Shown here piece by piece: positions 8,240 to 16,478 of a stretch of DNA of 64,000 bases (position 1 is its first letter; each line of letters opens with the position of its first letter). Position numbers and translations under genes: made by a program. The notes under the pieces were generated by a model. That model ran no database searches. It saw only the letters and a program-made list of their open reading frames with translations, and was not told the DNA's origin. Source of the stretch: an uncultured Eubacteriales bacterium (lineage in GTDB: Bacteria; Bacillota; Clostridia; Oscillospirales; Acutalibacteraceae); contig CAKSQZ010000006.1 in assembly GCA_934486895.1 (NCBI GenBank), forward strand, positions 1 to 64,000, written 5' to 3'.

Positions 8240-8872
8240 TTAATCCTCCAATGCTTTGAGGGTGAGTGCCGTTGTATCAGCGACTTTCTCCTGTCCCTCT
8301 ATTACAACGAGTTTGCCTGATTTATTATAATAATCCTTAAGCGGCTCTGTCTGCTCATGATAGACATGAAGTCTGTCGAGCACGACTTCGGGGTTATCGT
8401 CCTTACGGATGATAAGCTCGCTCTCGCAATTATTGCAGACGCCCTCTTTTGCAGGTTTTTTATACTCGATATGATAACTTGCACCGCAGTTCGGGCAGAC
8501 ACGTCTGCCGGACATACGGGTGACTATCTTATCGTCAGGAACTTCGATATCGATAACCTTGTCGATTGCAATGCCCATGCTGTCGAGAGCTTCGGCCTGC
8601 GGGATCGTTCTCGGGAAACCGTCGAGTATAAAGCCGTTCTTGCAATCGTCCTCAGCGAGGCGTTCCTTGATTATGCCGATAACGACTTCATCCGGAACAA
8701 GCTCGCCCTTCTGGACATATTCGCTGGCTTTTGCACCCATCTGAGTTCCGTTTTTCATCGCTTCGCGGATAATATTTCCGGTCGAAACTGCCGGAATATT
8801 ATACTTTTCGCTTACGATCTCTGCCTGTGTTCCTTTGCCGGCACCGGGAGCGCCGAGAAAAATCAGATTCAT
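8240..8872 (-). CDS. adk: Adenylate kinase, zinc-LID type
   Basis: 210 aa; balances ATP + AMP with 2 ADP. The P-loop is GAPGAGKGT (7-15). The LID carries a CPNC...CNNC four-cysteine zinc site typical of Gram-positive enzymes. I start it at the ATG at 8872 because the GGAGG that would serve it lies inside the longer reading frame (first ATG 8890). It is placed after secY as in most Firmicutes. Confidence 0.97.
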   Translation of the reverse strand: MNLIFLGAPGAGKGTQAEIVSEKYNIPAVSTGNIIREAMKNGTQMGAKASEYVQKGELVPDEVVIGIIKERLAEDDCKNGFILDGFPRTIPQAEALDSMGIAIDKVIDIEVPDDKIVTRMSGRRVCPNCGASYHIEYKKPAKEGVCNNCESELIIRKDDNPEVVLDRLHVYHEQTEPLKDYYNKSGKLVVIEGQEKVADTTALTLKALED

Positions 8873-8886
8873 ATCATATCCTCCGA

Positions 8887-10194
8887 TCAATCAAGGAAGC
8901 CCTTGTAGTGGCGCATCATCATCTGAGATTCGATCTGCTTAACAGTGTCGATAGCAACACCGACAACGATGATGATTGATGTACCGCCGAGTGAAACATT
9001 TATCTTGCTGAACTGACCGACTACGATCGGCAGAACTGCGAGGATACCGAGGAAGATCGCGCCGATCAAAGTGATGCGGCTGATGATCTTTGTGAGGTAA
9101 TCCTGTGTGGGCTTGCCGGGACGGATACCCGGAATAGCGCCGTTCTGCTTACGCAGGTTGTTTGCCATCTCGACCGGATTGTACTGAATGGTCGTATAGA
9201 AGAAGGCAAAAGCGATGATAAGCGCAAAGTAGATTATCGCATAGGGCCAGTTGTTGTAGCTGAACAGGCTCAGGATCCTATACCATGTGCCCTGAGTATT
9301 GGATGTACCCATGAACGCAAGGATCTGTGTCGGGATCATGAGGATCGAGCTCGCAAAGATGATCGGCATAACGCCGGACATATTCACCTTGATAGGAAGG
9401 TGAGTGTTCTGACCGCCGTACTGCTTTCTGCCGACAACACGCTTAGCGTACTGGATCGGAACTCTGCGCTCTGCCTCATTCATCCAAACGATGAACACGA
9501 TTGTTGCGAGGAAAAGAACAAGAAGCACGATGACCTGAACATAATAATCAAGCTCGAAGAAGTAGTTCCAGAGGGTTGCGATACCTGTGGGAACTCTTGA
9601 AATAATACCGGCAAAGAGCAGAATGGAGATTCCGTTGCCGACGCCCTTGGCATCGATCTGCTCACCGAGCCACATCATAAGTGCCGAACCGGCTGTGAAC
9701 GAAGTGATGATTACAACTGCAGCAAAGACAGTATCGAATCCGCCTTCATTCTTGATATAACCGCTGGCGTGCAGCCACCACCAGTATGCCGCGCCCTGAG
9801 CAAGACCGAGGATAACGGTTGCAAAACGAGTATATTTTGCAATGCGCTTTCTACCCTCTTCGCCTTCTTTTGCGATACGCTCAAGCGGCGGGATGGCAAC
9901 TGTGAGAAGCTGCATAATGATGGATGCGTTGATGTACGGAGTTACGGACATTGCGAAAAGTGCACCGTAATCCATAGCACCGCCCGTTAATACGCTGAGA
10001 TAACTGAAGAAGCTGCCGGATCCCGCGTTGGCGCTGCTGAGCGACTGGTCCATAGCCGATTTGAGCGCTGCAACGTCGATGAACGGCACGGGGAGAACCG
10101 AGCCGAAACGGAAAATAAGGATGATGAACAGTGTGAACAGCATCTTTTTTCTGAGTTCGGGAAGTCTCCATGCGTTTCTTAAAGTGTTCAGCAT
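8887..10194 (-). CDS. secY: Preprotein translocase subunit SecY
   Basis: 435 aa with ten hydrophobic segments, the channel of the Sec translocon in the membrane. Recognisable blocks are the plug region near residues 60-70, a long periplasmic segment after TM1, and the cytoplasmic loops with AERRVPIQYAKR and QNGAIPGIRPGKPT. It is in the spc operon between rplO and adk, so export capacity is made with ribosomes. Confidence 0.98.
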   Translation of the reverse strand: MLNTLRNAWRLPELRKKMLFTLFIILIFRFGSVLPVPFIDVAALKSAMDQSLSSANAGSGSFFSYLSVLTGGAMDYGALFAMSVTPYINASIIMQLLTVAIPPLERIAKEGEEGRKRIAKYTRFATVILGLAQGAAYWWWLHASGYIKNEGGFDTVFAAVVIITSFTAGSALMMWLGEQIDAKGVGNGISILLFAGIISRVPTGIATLWNYFFELDYYVQVIVLLVLFLATIVFIVWMNEAERRVPIQYAKRVVGRKQYGGQNTHLPIKVNMSGVMPIIFASSILMIPTQILAFMGTSNTQGTWYRILSLFSYNNWPYAIIYFALIIAFAFFYTTIQYNPVEMANNLRKQNGAIPGIRPGKPTQDYLTKIISRITLIGAIFLGILAVLPIVVGQFSKINVSLGGTSIIIVVGVAIDTVKQIESQMMMRHYKGFLD

Positions 10195-10195
10195 A

Positions 10196-10636
10196 TTAAA
10201 CCACCTCGGCCTTTCCGCCTGCGCTTTCTATCTTTTCTTTTGCTGTAGCAGAAAATGCAGCGAGTGTGCAGTTGACCTTTTTGGTGATTTCGCCGTTGCC
10301 GAGAACCTTTACGCCGTCGGCAGCGTCTTTAATGATCTTTTTGTCGAGAAGCGCCTGTGTGTCAACAGTTGCGCCGTCTTCAAACTTGTTGAGATCGGAA
10401 AGCGAAATTGTGACGATCTTCTTAGCGAAGATATTATTGAAGCCTCTCTTCGGAACTCGTCTTGCGAGCGGCATCTGACCGCCTTCAAATCCCGGACGAA
10501 CTCCGCCGCCGGAACGCGCCTTCTGTCCCTTATGGCCCTTGCCGGCTGTTTTGCCCTGACCAGAGCCGTGTCCGCGACCGATACGCTTCGACTCTTTTGT
10601 CGAGCCGGGAGCGGGGGATAACTCATGAAGTTTCAT
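10196..10636 (-). CDS. rplO: 50S ribosomal protein L15
   Basis: 146 aa with the conserved N terminus (MKLHELSPAPGS), the glycine- and arginine-rich stretch (RGHGSGQGKTAGKGHKGQ) that threads into 23S rRNA, and a C-terminal globular domain. It is a late assembly protein. It ends 1 nt before secY begins. Confidence 0.98.
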   Translation of the reverse strand: MKLHELSPAPGSTKESKRIGRGHGSGQGKTAGKGHKGQKARSGGGVRPGFEGGQMPLARRVPKRGFNNIFAKKIVTISLSDLNKFEDGATVDTQALLDKKIIKDAADGVKVLGNGEITKKVNCTLAAFSATAKEKIESAGGKAEVV

Positions 10637-10648
10637 CTTAGCACCTCC

Positions 10649-10846
10649 TTAAGCTTCTGCTACTTCGATAAGGTGAGAAATCTTTTTTATCTTACCGATT
10701 GTCTGTTCGTTGTTCGGCTGTGTTACGGTGTTGCCGATCTTTTTAAGACCAAGCGAGATCGCTGTTGCGATCTGATCGTCCTTGCAGCCGATCAGGCTCT
10801 TTTTGAGTGTGATCTTAAGGCTTGCAGCCTTATATTCGATTGCCAT
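10649..10846 (-). CDS. rpmD: 50S ribosomal protein L30
   Basis: 65 aa; the short bacterial form of L30 (ITLKKSLIGCK...LGLKKIGNTV). L30 lies on the surface near the 5S rRNA side. It is in canonical order between rpsE and rplO with a ribosome site directly upstream. Confidence 0.96.
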   Translation of the reverse strand: MAIEYKAASLKITLKKSLIGCKDDQIATAISLGLKKIGNTVTQPNNEQTIGKIKKISHLIEVAEA

Positions 10847-10858
10847 AACGCTGCCTCC

Positions 10859-11359
10859 TTATTTAAGAATTTCTTCAACGGTCTTACCGCGGGTCGCTGC
10901 AACCTGCTCGGCGCTGCGAAGCGATTTAAGACCCTCGATTGTAGCGCGAACTACGTTGCACGGATTGTTTGAACGAAGCGCCTTTGTACGGATATCCTTG
11001 ATACCTACTGTCTCTATGACAGCACGGGCAGGACCGCCGGCGATAACACCGGTACCGGGAGCTGCGGGCTTCATAAGAACTCTGCCTGCGCCGAAAGCAC
11101 CGATTACCTCGTGCGGAATTGTTGTTCCTTTGAGCGATACTTTTACGAGATTTTTCTTTGCGTCCTCACAGCCCTTGCGGATAGCCTCGGAAAATTCGCT
11201 TGCCTTACCGATACCGAAGCCTACTGTTCCGTTGCCGTCACCGACGACTACGAGTGCAGCAAGTTTCATAATGCGGCCGCCCTTAACGGTTTTGGAAACA
11301 CGCTTTACGGCAACTACTCTTTCCTGCAAATCCATTGTTGATGCGTCAATATTAGCCAA
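10859..11359 (-). CDS. rpsE: 30S ribosomal protein S5
   Basis: 166 aa. An N-terminal double-stranded RNA-binding domain (LQERVVAVKRVSKTVKGGR) is followed by the S5 C-terminal domain (IGAFGAGRVLMKPAAPGTG). S5 affects decoding accuracy. It sits between rplR and rpmD. Confidence 0.98.
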   Translation of the reverse strand: MANIDASTMDLQERVVAVKRVSKTVKGGRIMKLAALVVVGDGNGTVGFGIGKASEFSEAIRKGCEDAKKNLVKVSLKGTTIPHEVIGAFGAGRVLMKPAAPGTGVIAGGPARAVIETVGIKDIRTKALRSNNPCNVVRATIEGLKSLRSAEQVAATRGKTVEEILK

Positions 11360-11376
11360 AGCTTTCTCCTCCTTTA

Positions 11377-11736
11377 TCAGAACTTGAGGCCGCCCTCGCG
11401 AGCGCCTTCGGCCAGTTCCTTGACACGGCCGTGATAGATATTTCCTCCGCGGTCGAATACGACCTCGGTTATGCCCTTCTCTGCTGCTCTTTCAGCGATC
11501 ATAGCGCCGACTTTTTTAGCAGCTTCTTTGTTTCCGCCGTTGCCGGTGAATGCCGGCTCGACTGTCGATGCCGCAACGAGTGTTACGCCCTTTACATCAT
11601 CGATTATCTGCGCATAGATATTAGCGTTGGAGCGGAAAACATTAAGGCGGGGACGCTCTGCGGTGCCGCTGAGCTTAGCACGAACGCGCTTATGTCTCTT
11701 AATACGAGCCTTATTGCTATCAGGTTTTGATACCAT
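11377..11736 (-). CDS. rplR: 50S ribosomal protein L18
   Basis: 119 aa with the basic arm (KARIKRHKRVRAKLSGT) and the C-terminal NIYHGRVKELAEGAREGG motif. L18 binds 5S rRNA together with L5. Its AGGAGTG-type ribosome site lies in the 18-nt gap after rplF. Confidence 0.98.
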   Translation of the reverse strand: MVSKPDSNKARIKRHKRVRAKLSGTAERPRLNVFRSNANIYAQIIDDVKGVTLVAASTVEPAFTGNGGNKEAAKKVGAMIAERAAEKGITEVVFDRGGNIYHGRVKELAEGAREGGLKF

Positions 11737-11754
11737 TTGTTATTCACTCCTTCT

Positions 11755-12303
11755 TTATTTCTTAGCGCCTTTGGCGGCTTTACCTTCTTTACGGCGGATA
11801 TGCTCGTCAACATACTTGATACCCTTGCCCTTATAAGGCTCCGGCGGACGCTTCTCGCGAACTTCTGCCGCAAACTGACCGACCTTCTGCTTATCCGGAC
11901 CGCTGATGACGATTGCGTTCGGGTTCGGAACATCGATCGTGATACCGTCTATCTCATCGACTTTGACCTGATGAGAATAACCAAGGTTCATAACGAGTGT
12001 TTTGCCCTGCTTTGCAACACGATAGCCGACACCGTTTACCTCGAGCTCTTTCTTGAAGCCTTCGGTTACGCCTGTGACCATGTTTGCAACGAGCGCACGT
12101 GTAAGACCGTGAAGCGCACGATTCTCTTTATCGTCGTTCGGACGGGTGAACAAAATTTCGTTGCCCTCGATAGTAACGGTTATGTTAGGATGCACTTTCT
12201 GAGCAAGGGTGCCTTTCGGACCCTTAACGGTAAGAGTAGCGCCATCCTGCTTGACCTCTACGCCTGCCGGAATAGTTACAGGCTTTTTGCCTATTCGTGA
12301 CAT
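11755..12303 (-). CDS. rplF: 50S ribosomal protein L6
   Basis: 182 aa with two L6 domains and the signature near the C terminus (GQFAAEVREKRPPEPYKGKG). It binds near the GTPase-associated centre and sarcin-ricin loop. It begins MSRIGKKPV, as usual, and follows rpsH by 12 nt. Confidence 0.98.
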   Translation of the reverse strand: MSRIGKKPVTIPAGVEVKQDGATLTVKGPKGTLAQKVHPNITVTIEGNEILFTRPNDDKENRALHGLTRALVANMVTGVTEGFKKELEVNGVGYRVAKQGKTLVMNLGYSHQVKVDEIDGITIDVPNPNAIVISGPDKQKVGQFAAEVREKRPPEPYKGKGIKYVDEHIRRKEGKAAKGAKK

Positions 12304-12315
12304 TACGCTACCTCC

Positions 12316-12714
12316 TTACCATACGAAGGCGAGTACTTCGCCGCCGATGTTATTTTTTCTGGCCTGTCTGTCGGTAAGGATACCCTTGGATGTCGAAAGG
12401 ATCGCTGTTCCGAGTCCTCTCATTACCTGGGGCATATCCTCAACATTCGTATATATACGCAGACCGGGCTTTGATACTCTCTTGAGTCCCTGCAGAACTC
12501 TGGACTTGTTCTCACCGTATTTCAGCTGAATACGGATGATGCCCTGCTTACCGTCATCGATAACGGTGAAGCTTTTAACATATCCCTCGTCAACAAGAAT
12601 CTGAGCGATCGATTTTTTCATGTTGGACGCGGGGATATCAACCGAATCATGTTTTGCCGAGTTTGCGTTTCTGATTCTAGTGAGCATATCGGCGATTGTA
12701 TCGGTTACCTGCAT
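12316..12714 (-). CDS. rpsH: 30S ribosomal protein S8
   Basis: 132 aa (DTIADMLTRIRNAN at the start; AFVW at the end). S8 binds helix 21 of 16S rRNA and in E. coli represses the spc operon by binding mRNA; whether that holds here cannot be read from the sequence. It follows rpsZ by about 30 nt. Confidence 0.98.
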   Translation of the reverse strand: MQVTDTIADMLTRIRNANSAKHDSVDIPASNMKKSIAQILVDEGYVKSFTVIDDGKQGIIRIQLKYGENKSRVLQGLKRVSKPGLRIYTNVEDMPQVMRGLGTAILSTSKGILTDRQARKNNIGGEVLAFVW

Positions 12715-12743
12715 GTCGTAAACCTCCTTTTCAGTTTGCCGCT

Positions 12744-12929
12744 TTACCAGCTTGCCTTTTTAACGCCCGGGATCTCACCCTTATAAGCGAGTTCACGGAA
12801 GCAGATACGGCAAATACCGTATTTGCGAAGGTAAGCGTGCGGTCTGCCGCAGATCTTGCATCTGTTGTAAGCTCTTGTTGAAAACTTAGCAGGTCTCTGC
12901 TGCTTATTTTTCATTGATGTCTTAGCCAA
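12744..12929 (-). CDS. rpsZ: 30S ribosomal protein S14, zinc-binding (type Z)
   Basis: 61 aa, the short zinc form of S14 with CKIC and CRIC pairs flanking RPHAYLRKYGI. S14 is a late protein of the 30S head. No zinc-free copy is visible in the window. It stands in normal order between rplE and rpsH. Confidence 0.97.
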   Translation of the reverse strand: MAKTSMKNKQQRPAKFSTRAYNRCKICGRPHAYLRKYGICRICFRELAYKGEIPGVKKASW

Positions 12930-12941
12930 CTTTACTCCTCC

Positions 12942-13481
12942 TTACTTCGCGAACGGAGCGCCCATAAGAGTCAGCAGCTCTTTGGCCTCTTCGTCTGTCT
13001 TTGCAGTGGTGATGAATGTAATATCCATACCGCGGACTTTATCGATCTTATCATACTCGATCTCAGGGAAAATCAGCTGCTCTTTAACGCCCATGCTGTA
13101 ATTGCCGCGGCCGTCAAATGAGTTCGGGTTGATACCTCTGAAGTCACGCACACGCGGAAGTGCGATCGAGAAAAGTCTGTCGATGAATTCATACATTCTG
13201 TTGCCTCTGAGCGTTACTTTAACGCCGATCGGCATTCCTTCACGAAGTTTGAAGTTAGCAACCGATTTCTTTGCGTTGCAGATCACAGGCTGCTGGCCGG
13301 TGATTGTTGCAAGATCGGTCTTGATGGAGTCAACGACTTTGGAATTGTCTTTAGCTTCGCCGCAGCCGACATTGATGACGACTTTGTCGAACTTCGGGAT
13401 CTGCATGACGCTCTTGTAGCCGAACTTCTTCATAAGAGCCGGTGCTACTTCATTTACATAAGTGTCCTTAAATCTTGGCAT
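12942..13481 (-). CDS. rplE: 50S ribosomal protein L5
   Basis: 179 aa; binds 5S rRNA and contacts the P-site tRNA. The start at 13481 (MPRFKDTYVNE) has GGAGG 8 nt upstream, whereas the alternative ATG two codons earlier would leave only 2 nt. The family core (LREGMPIGVKVTLRG, FRGINPNSFDGRGN) is intact. Confidence 0.97.
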   Translation of the reverse strand: MPRFKDTYVNEVAPALMKKFGYKSVMQIPKFDKVVINVGCGEAKDNSKVVDSIKTDLATITGQQPVICNAKKSVANFKLREGMPIGVKVTLRGNRMYEFIDRLFSIALPRVRDFRGINPNSFDGRGNYSMGVKEQLIFPEIEYDKIDKVRGMDITFITTAKTDEEAKELLTLMGAPFAK

Positions 13482-13499
13482 TGTCATGACCTCCCCCTA

Positions 13500-13820
13500 T
13501 TAAAGCTTGCCGCCGCATTTTGCGCAAACGCGGGACTTGCTGCCGTCTTTCTCAAACTTATGAGCGACTCTTGTCGGCTTCTTGCATTTGGGGCAAACGG
13601 GCATTACTTTGCAAGCGTAGAGCGCGCCTTCTGCCTTAACGATACCCGAGGGGTCGCCTGCTTTGCGCGGCTTTACATGCTTTGTTACCATATTTCTCTT
13701 TTCGACGATGACCTTACCCTCTTTCGGGCTTACAGCCATGACCTTACCGGTCTTGCCTTTGTCCTTACCTGAGATGATCATTACTTCGTCGCCAGTTTTA
13801 ACATGAATTTTGTTACTCAT
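13500..13820 (-). CDS. rplX: 50S ribosomal protein L24 with C-terminal zinc ribbon
   Basis: 106 aa from the ATG at 13820 (MSNKIHVKTGDEV), which has AAGGAGG upstream; the longer reading frame starts inside rplN's end region. The KOW motif (GDEVMIISGKDKGKTGKV) is followed by a C-terminal CPKC...CAKC four-cysteine ribbon. L24 is an assembly initiator for the 50S subunit. Confidence 0.97.
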   Translation of the reverse strand: MSNKIHVKTGDEVMIISGKDKGKTGKVMAVSPKEGKVIVEKRNMVTKHVKPRKAGDPSGIVKAEGALYACKVMPVCPKCKKPTRVAHKFEKDGSKSRVCAKCGGKL

Positions 13821-13833
13821 TTCCGGTACCTCC

Positions 13834-14202
13834 TTAAAGTACTTCCGGAGCGAGTGACAGAATTCTGGTGTAATCCTTGTCACGGAGCTCTCTGGCAACC
13901 GGTCCGAAGATACGGGTGCCTCTCGGTGTTTTATCGTCGCGGATCAGTACCGCAGCGTTTTCATCAAATCGGATATAGGTTCCGTCTTCGCGGCGAAGCC
14001 CCTTGACCGAACGAACGACGACTGCCTTAACTACATCGCCCTTCTTGACTGTACCGCCGGGCGCAGCCTTCTTGACCGAAGCAACTACGACATCGCCGAT
14101 ATTCGCATACCTTCTGCCGGAGCCGCCCAATACGCGGATGCACATGATTTCCTTTGCACCGGTATTGTCAGCAACCTTAAGGTAACTCTGTTGTTGTATC
14201 AC
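13834..14202 (-). CDS. rplN: 50S ribosomal protein L14
   Basis: 122 aa when started at the GTG at 14202, which is preceded by AAGGAGG with an 8-9 nt gap; this gives the family's standard length and N terminus (MIQQQSYLKVADNTGAKE). L14 lies at the subunit interface and is the docking site of the silencing factor RsfS, whose gene is also in this window. Confidence 0.97.
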   Translation of the reverse strand: MIQQQSYLKVADNTGAKEIMCIRVLGGSGRRYANIGDVVVASVKKAAPGGTVKKGDVVKAVVVRSVKGLRREDGTYIRFDENAAVLIRDDKTPRGTRIFGPVARELRDKDYTRILSLAPEVL

Positions 14203-14216
14203 AGTGGCTTCCTCCT

Positions 14217-14474
14217 TTATTTTGCCTTCTCGATGATCTCGACCAGGCGCCATCTTTTGTCCTTAGAAAGCGGTCTGGTTTCCATGATCGAAACTCTGTC
14301 GCCGGTGCCTGCGGTGTTGTTCTCGTCATGCACCTTGAGCTTAACCGTCTTCTTTACGATCTTGTTGTAAAGCGGATGCTTTACATTATCTTTAATTGCA
14401 ACAACGATCGTTTTGTCCATCTTATCGCTGACAACAACGCCCGTTCTTGTTTTTCTGAGATTTCTTTCGCTCAT
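14217..14474 (-). CDS. rpsQ: 30S ribosomal protein S17
   Basis: 85 aa OB-fold protein (RKTRTGVVVSDKMDKTIVV) that binds the 5' domain of 16S rRNA early in assembly. It lies between rpmC and rplN with short gaps. Confidence 0.97.
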   Translation of the reverse strand: MSERNLRKTRTGVVVSDKMDKTIVVAIKDNVKHPLYNKIVKKTVKLKVHDENNTAGTGDRVSIMETRPLSKDKRWRLVEIIEKAK

Positions 14475-14488
14475 TTCAAATACCTCCG

Positions 14489-14695
14489 TTAAGCGTTCTC
14501 GCCGTCTTCAAGGCTTTTCGCTGTCAGAACAGTGTTTACACGAGCGATGTCCTTCTTAACCGCCTTGATGCGCATGGGATTTTCAAGCTGATTGATGGCG
14601 TTCTGGAAGCGAAGGTTGAAAAGTTCTTTTTTAAGCTCAACAAGCTTTTCGTTGAGTTCGGTAACAGAAAGTTCTCTGATTTCACTTGCTTTCAT
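14489..14695 (-). CDS. rpmC: 50S ribosomal protein L29
   Basis: 68 aa, two long helices (ASEIRELSVTELNEKL...RFQNAINQLENP). It sits at the peptide exit and helps to bind trigger factor and SRP. Its start codon overlaps the rplP stop by one base (TAATG), a sign of coupling. Confidence 0.97.
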   Translation of the reverse strand: MKASEIRELSVTELNEKLVELKKELFNLRFQNAINQLENPMRIKAVKKDIARVNTVLTAKSLEDGENA

Positions 14696-15120
14696 TATTG
14701 CTCACCATCCTGTTCTTCTCTGGTAACAAACTTACATTTGATCGGGAGCTTGTGCATTGCAAGACGCATAGCTTCTCTTGCAAGTTCTTCGCTTACGCCG
14801 CCGATTTCAAACATAACTCTGCCCGGCTTAACTACTGCCACCCAATATTCGGGCGAGCCCTTACCGGAACCCATTCGGGTTTCTGCGGGCTTTTCGGTTA
14901 TCGGCTTATCAGGGAAGATCTTGATCCAAACCTGACCGCCACGCTTGATGTAACGGGTCATAGCGATACGGGCAGCTTCGATCTGGTTGGAAGTGATCCA
15001 AGCCGGCTCGAGAGCCTGCAGGCCGTATTCGCCGTGGGAAACCTTATTACCTCTGAGTGCTTTGCCCTTAAGACGGCCTCTCTGCACTCTGCGGTATTTA
15101 ACACGTTTAGGCATTAACAT
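14695..15120 (-). CDS. rplP: 50S ribosomal protein L16
   Basis: 141 aa from the ATG at 15120, which has AAGGAGG 8 nt upstream; the reading frame is open far beyond this through rpsC but that part is not protein-like. Core motifs are MPKRVKYRRVQRGR and the conserved GKGSPEYWVAVVKPG. L16 organises the A-site region of 23S rRNA. It overlaps the end of rpsC by 14 nt. Confidence 0.96.
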   Translation of the reverse strand: MLMPKRVKYRRVQRGRLKGKALRGNKVSHGEYGLQALEPAWITSNQIEAARIAMTRYIKRGGQVWIKIFPDKPITEKPAETRMGSGKGSPEYWVAVVKPGRVMFEIGGVSEELAREAMRLAMHKLPIKCKFVTREEQDGEQ

Positions 15121-15796
15121 TGCGTCTTCCTCCTTCTCTGCGTCTGGGTGAGGAAACCTTCTTTGCGCTCTTGAGCACTTCGCCGGTGTAGATCCAGATC
15201 TTAACGCCGATCTTACCGTAGGTTGTGTTTGCCTCTGCAAAGCCGTAGTCAATGTCGGCTCTGATTGTCTGAAGCGGGATTGTACCCTCATGATAATGCT
15301 CCGAACGCGCGATCTCTGCACCGCCGAGACGGCCGGAGACCTGAGCTTTGATACCCTTTGCGCCGAGCTTCATCGTTCTGCCGATCGCCTGTTTGACAGC
15401 GCGGCGGAAGGAGATACGCTTCTCAAGCTGAGTTGCAATGTTCTCTGCAACGAGCTGAGCATTGAGATCGGGCTTTTTGACCTCAACAATATTGATTACT
15501 ACCGGTTTGCCGAGGAACTTCTGGCACTCGACCTTGAGCTTTTCGATTTCCGAACCGCTCTTACCGATAACGATACCCGGTTTTGCGCAGGAGATAAAGA
15601 TTCTTACTCTTGCAGCGTCACGCTCGATATCGATCGCAGCGATGCCGGCACCGTAAAGCTTTTTCTTAAGCATTTTGCGGAGCTTATAGTCCTCAACGAG
15701 GGTGTCGCCGAACTTATCGTCTCTGACGAACCAACGACTGCTCCAATTCTTGATAACACCGACACGCAAACCGTGCGGATTAACTTTCTGGCCCAT
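15107..15796 (-). CDS. rpsC: 30S ribosomal protein S3
   Basis: 229 aa with an N-terminal KH domain (about 40-110, ISCAKPGIVIGKSGSEIEKL, containing the GxxG loop) and the S3 C-terminal domain (MKLGAKGIKAQVSGRLGGAE). S3 lies at the mRNA entry tunnel and has helicase-like activity with S4 and S5. Confidence 0.98.
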   Translation of the reverse strand: MGQKVNPHGLRVGVIKNWSSRWFVRDDKFGDTLVEDYKLRKMLKKKLYGAGIAAIDIERDAARVRIFISCAKPGIVIGKSGSEIEKLKVECQKFLGKPVVINIVEVKKPDLNAQLVAENIATQLEKRISFRRAVKQAIGRTMKLGAKGIKAQVSGRLGGAEIARSEHYHEGTIPLQTIRADIDYGFAEANTTYGKIGVKIWIYTGEVLKSAKKVSSPRRREGGRRNVNA

Positions 15797-15813
15797 GTGT
15801 TTACCTCCTTACC

Positions 15814-16152
15814 TTAATCTTCTTTTTCCTTGAGCACAAGGGTTACATGAGATGTTCTCTTCAAGATCCTGAATCCTCTGCCGTGTGCGCTCGGGCGCAT
15901 TCTCTTGAGGATCGGACCGGGAGTAGCGTAGCACTCTGCAACATAGAGGCTGCTAACATCCATCTGATGATTGTTCTCAGCATTAGCCATTGCTGACTTT
16001 AAGAGCTTTACAAGGCTCTCGCTAGCGGCCTTAGGCGTATGGCGGAGAATAGCCATTGCTTTGTCCGCCGGCTGATTACGGATAAGATCGAGAACGATCT
16101 TTACCTTTCTCGGGGAAATACGGGCGTGTTTAAGTGTTGCCCTTGCTTCCAT
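15814..16152 (-). CDS. rplV: 50S ribosomal protein L22
   Basis: 112 aa with a long tunnel-lining beta hairpin near the C terminus (GPILKRMRPSAHGRGFRI), the site where macrolide resistance changes occur in other species. It lies between rpsS and rpsC in the standard order. Confidence 0.98.
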   Translation of the reverse strand: MEARATLKHARISPRKVKIVLDLIRNQPADKAMAILRHTPKAASESLVKLLKSAMANAENNHQMDVSSLYVAECYATPGPILKRMRPSAHGRGFRILKRTSHVTLVLKEKED

Positions 16153-16173
16153 AATTACCTCTCCTTTCGGCCG

Positions 16174-16455
16174 TTATTTACCTGAATTTGTTGTCTTGGA
16201 ACCGGCGTGGCCCCTGTATGTTCTTGTGGGAGCAAACTCGCCGAGTTTGTGACCGACCATATCCTCAGTCACATATACCGGAACATGCTTGCGTCCGTCA
16301 TGCACTGCGAAAGTGTGACCGACGAAATCCGGGAATATAGTTGACGAACGGCTCCATGTTTTGAGGATCCGTTTTTCGCCCGCTTCGTTCATTTCCTTTA
16401 CTCTTTTAAGAAGAACCGGCTGGACGTAGGGACCTTTTTTCAAACTTCTACTCAT
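16174..16455 (-). CDS. rpsS: 30S ribosomal protein S19
   Basis: 93 aa (MSRSLKKGPYVQPVLLKRV; GHKLGEFAPTRTYRGH). It works with S13 in the 30S head and contacts the A-site tRNA. It is flanked by rplB and rplV. Confidence 0.98.
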   Translation of the reverse strand: MSRSLKKGPYVQPVLLKRVKEMNEAGEKRILKTWSRSSTIFPDFVGHTFAVHDGRKHVPVYVTEDMVGHKLGEFAPTRTYRGHAGSKTTNSGK

Positions 16456-16478
16456 TATAAATAGCTCCTTTCATCCGA

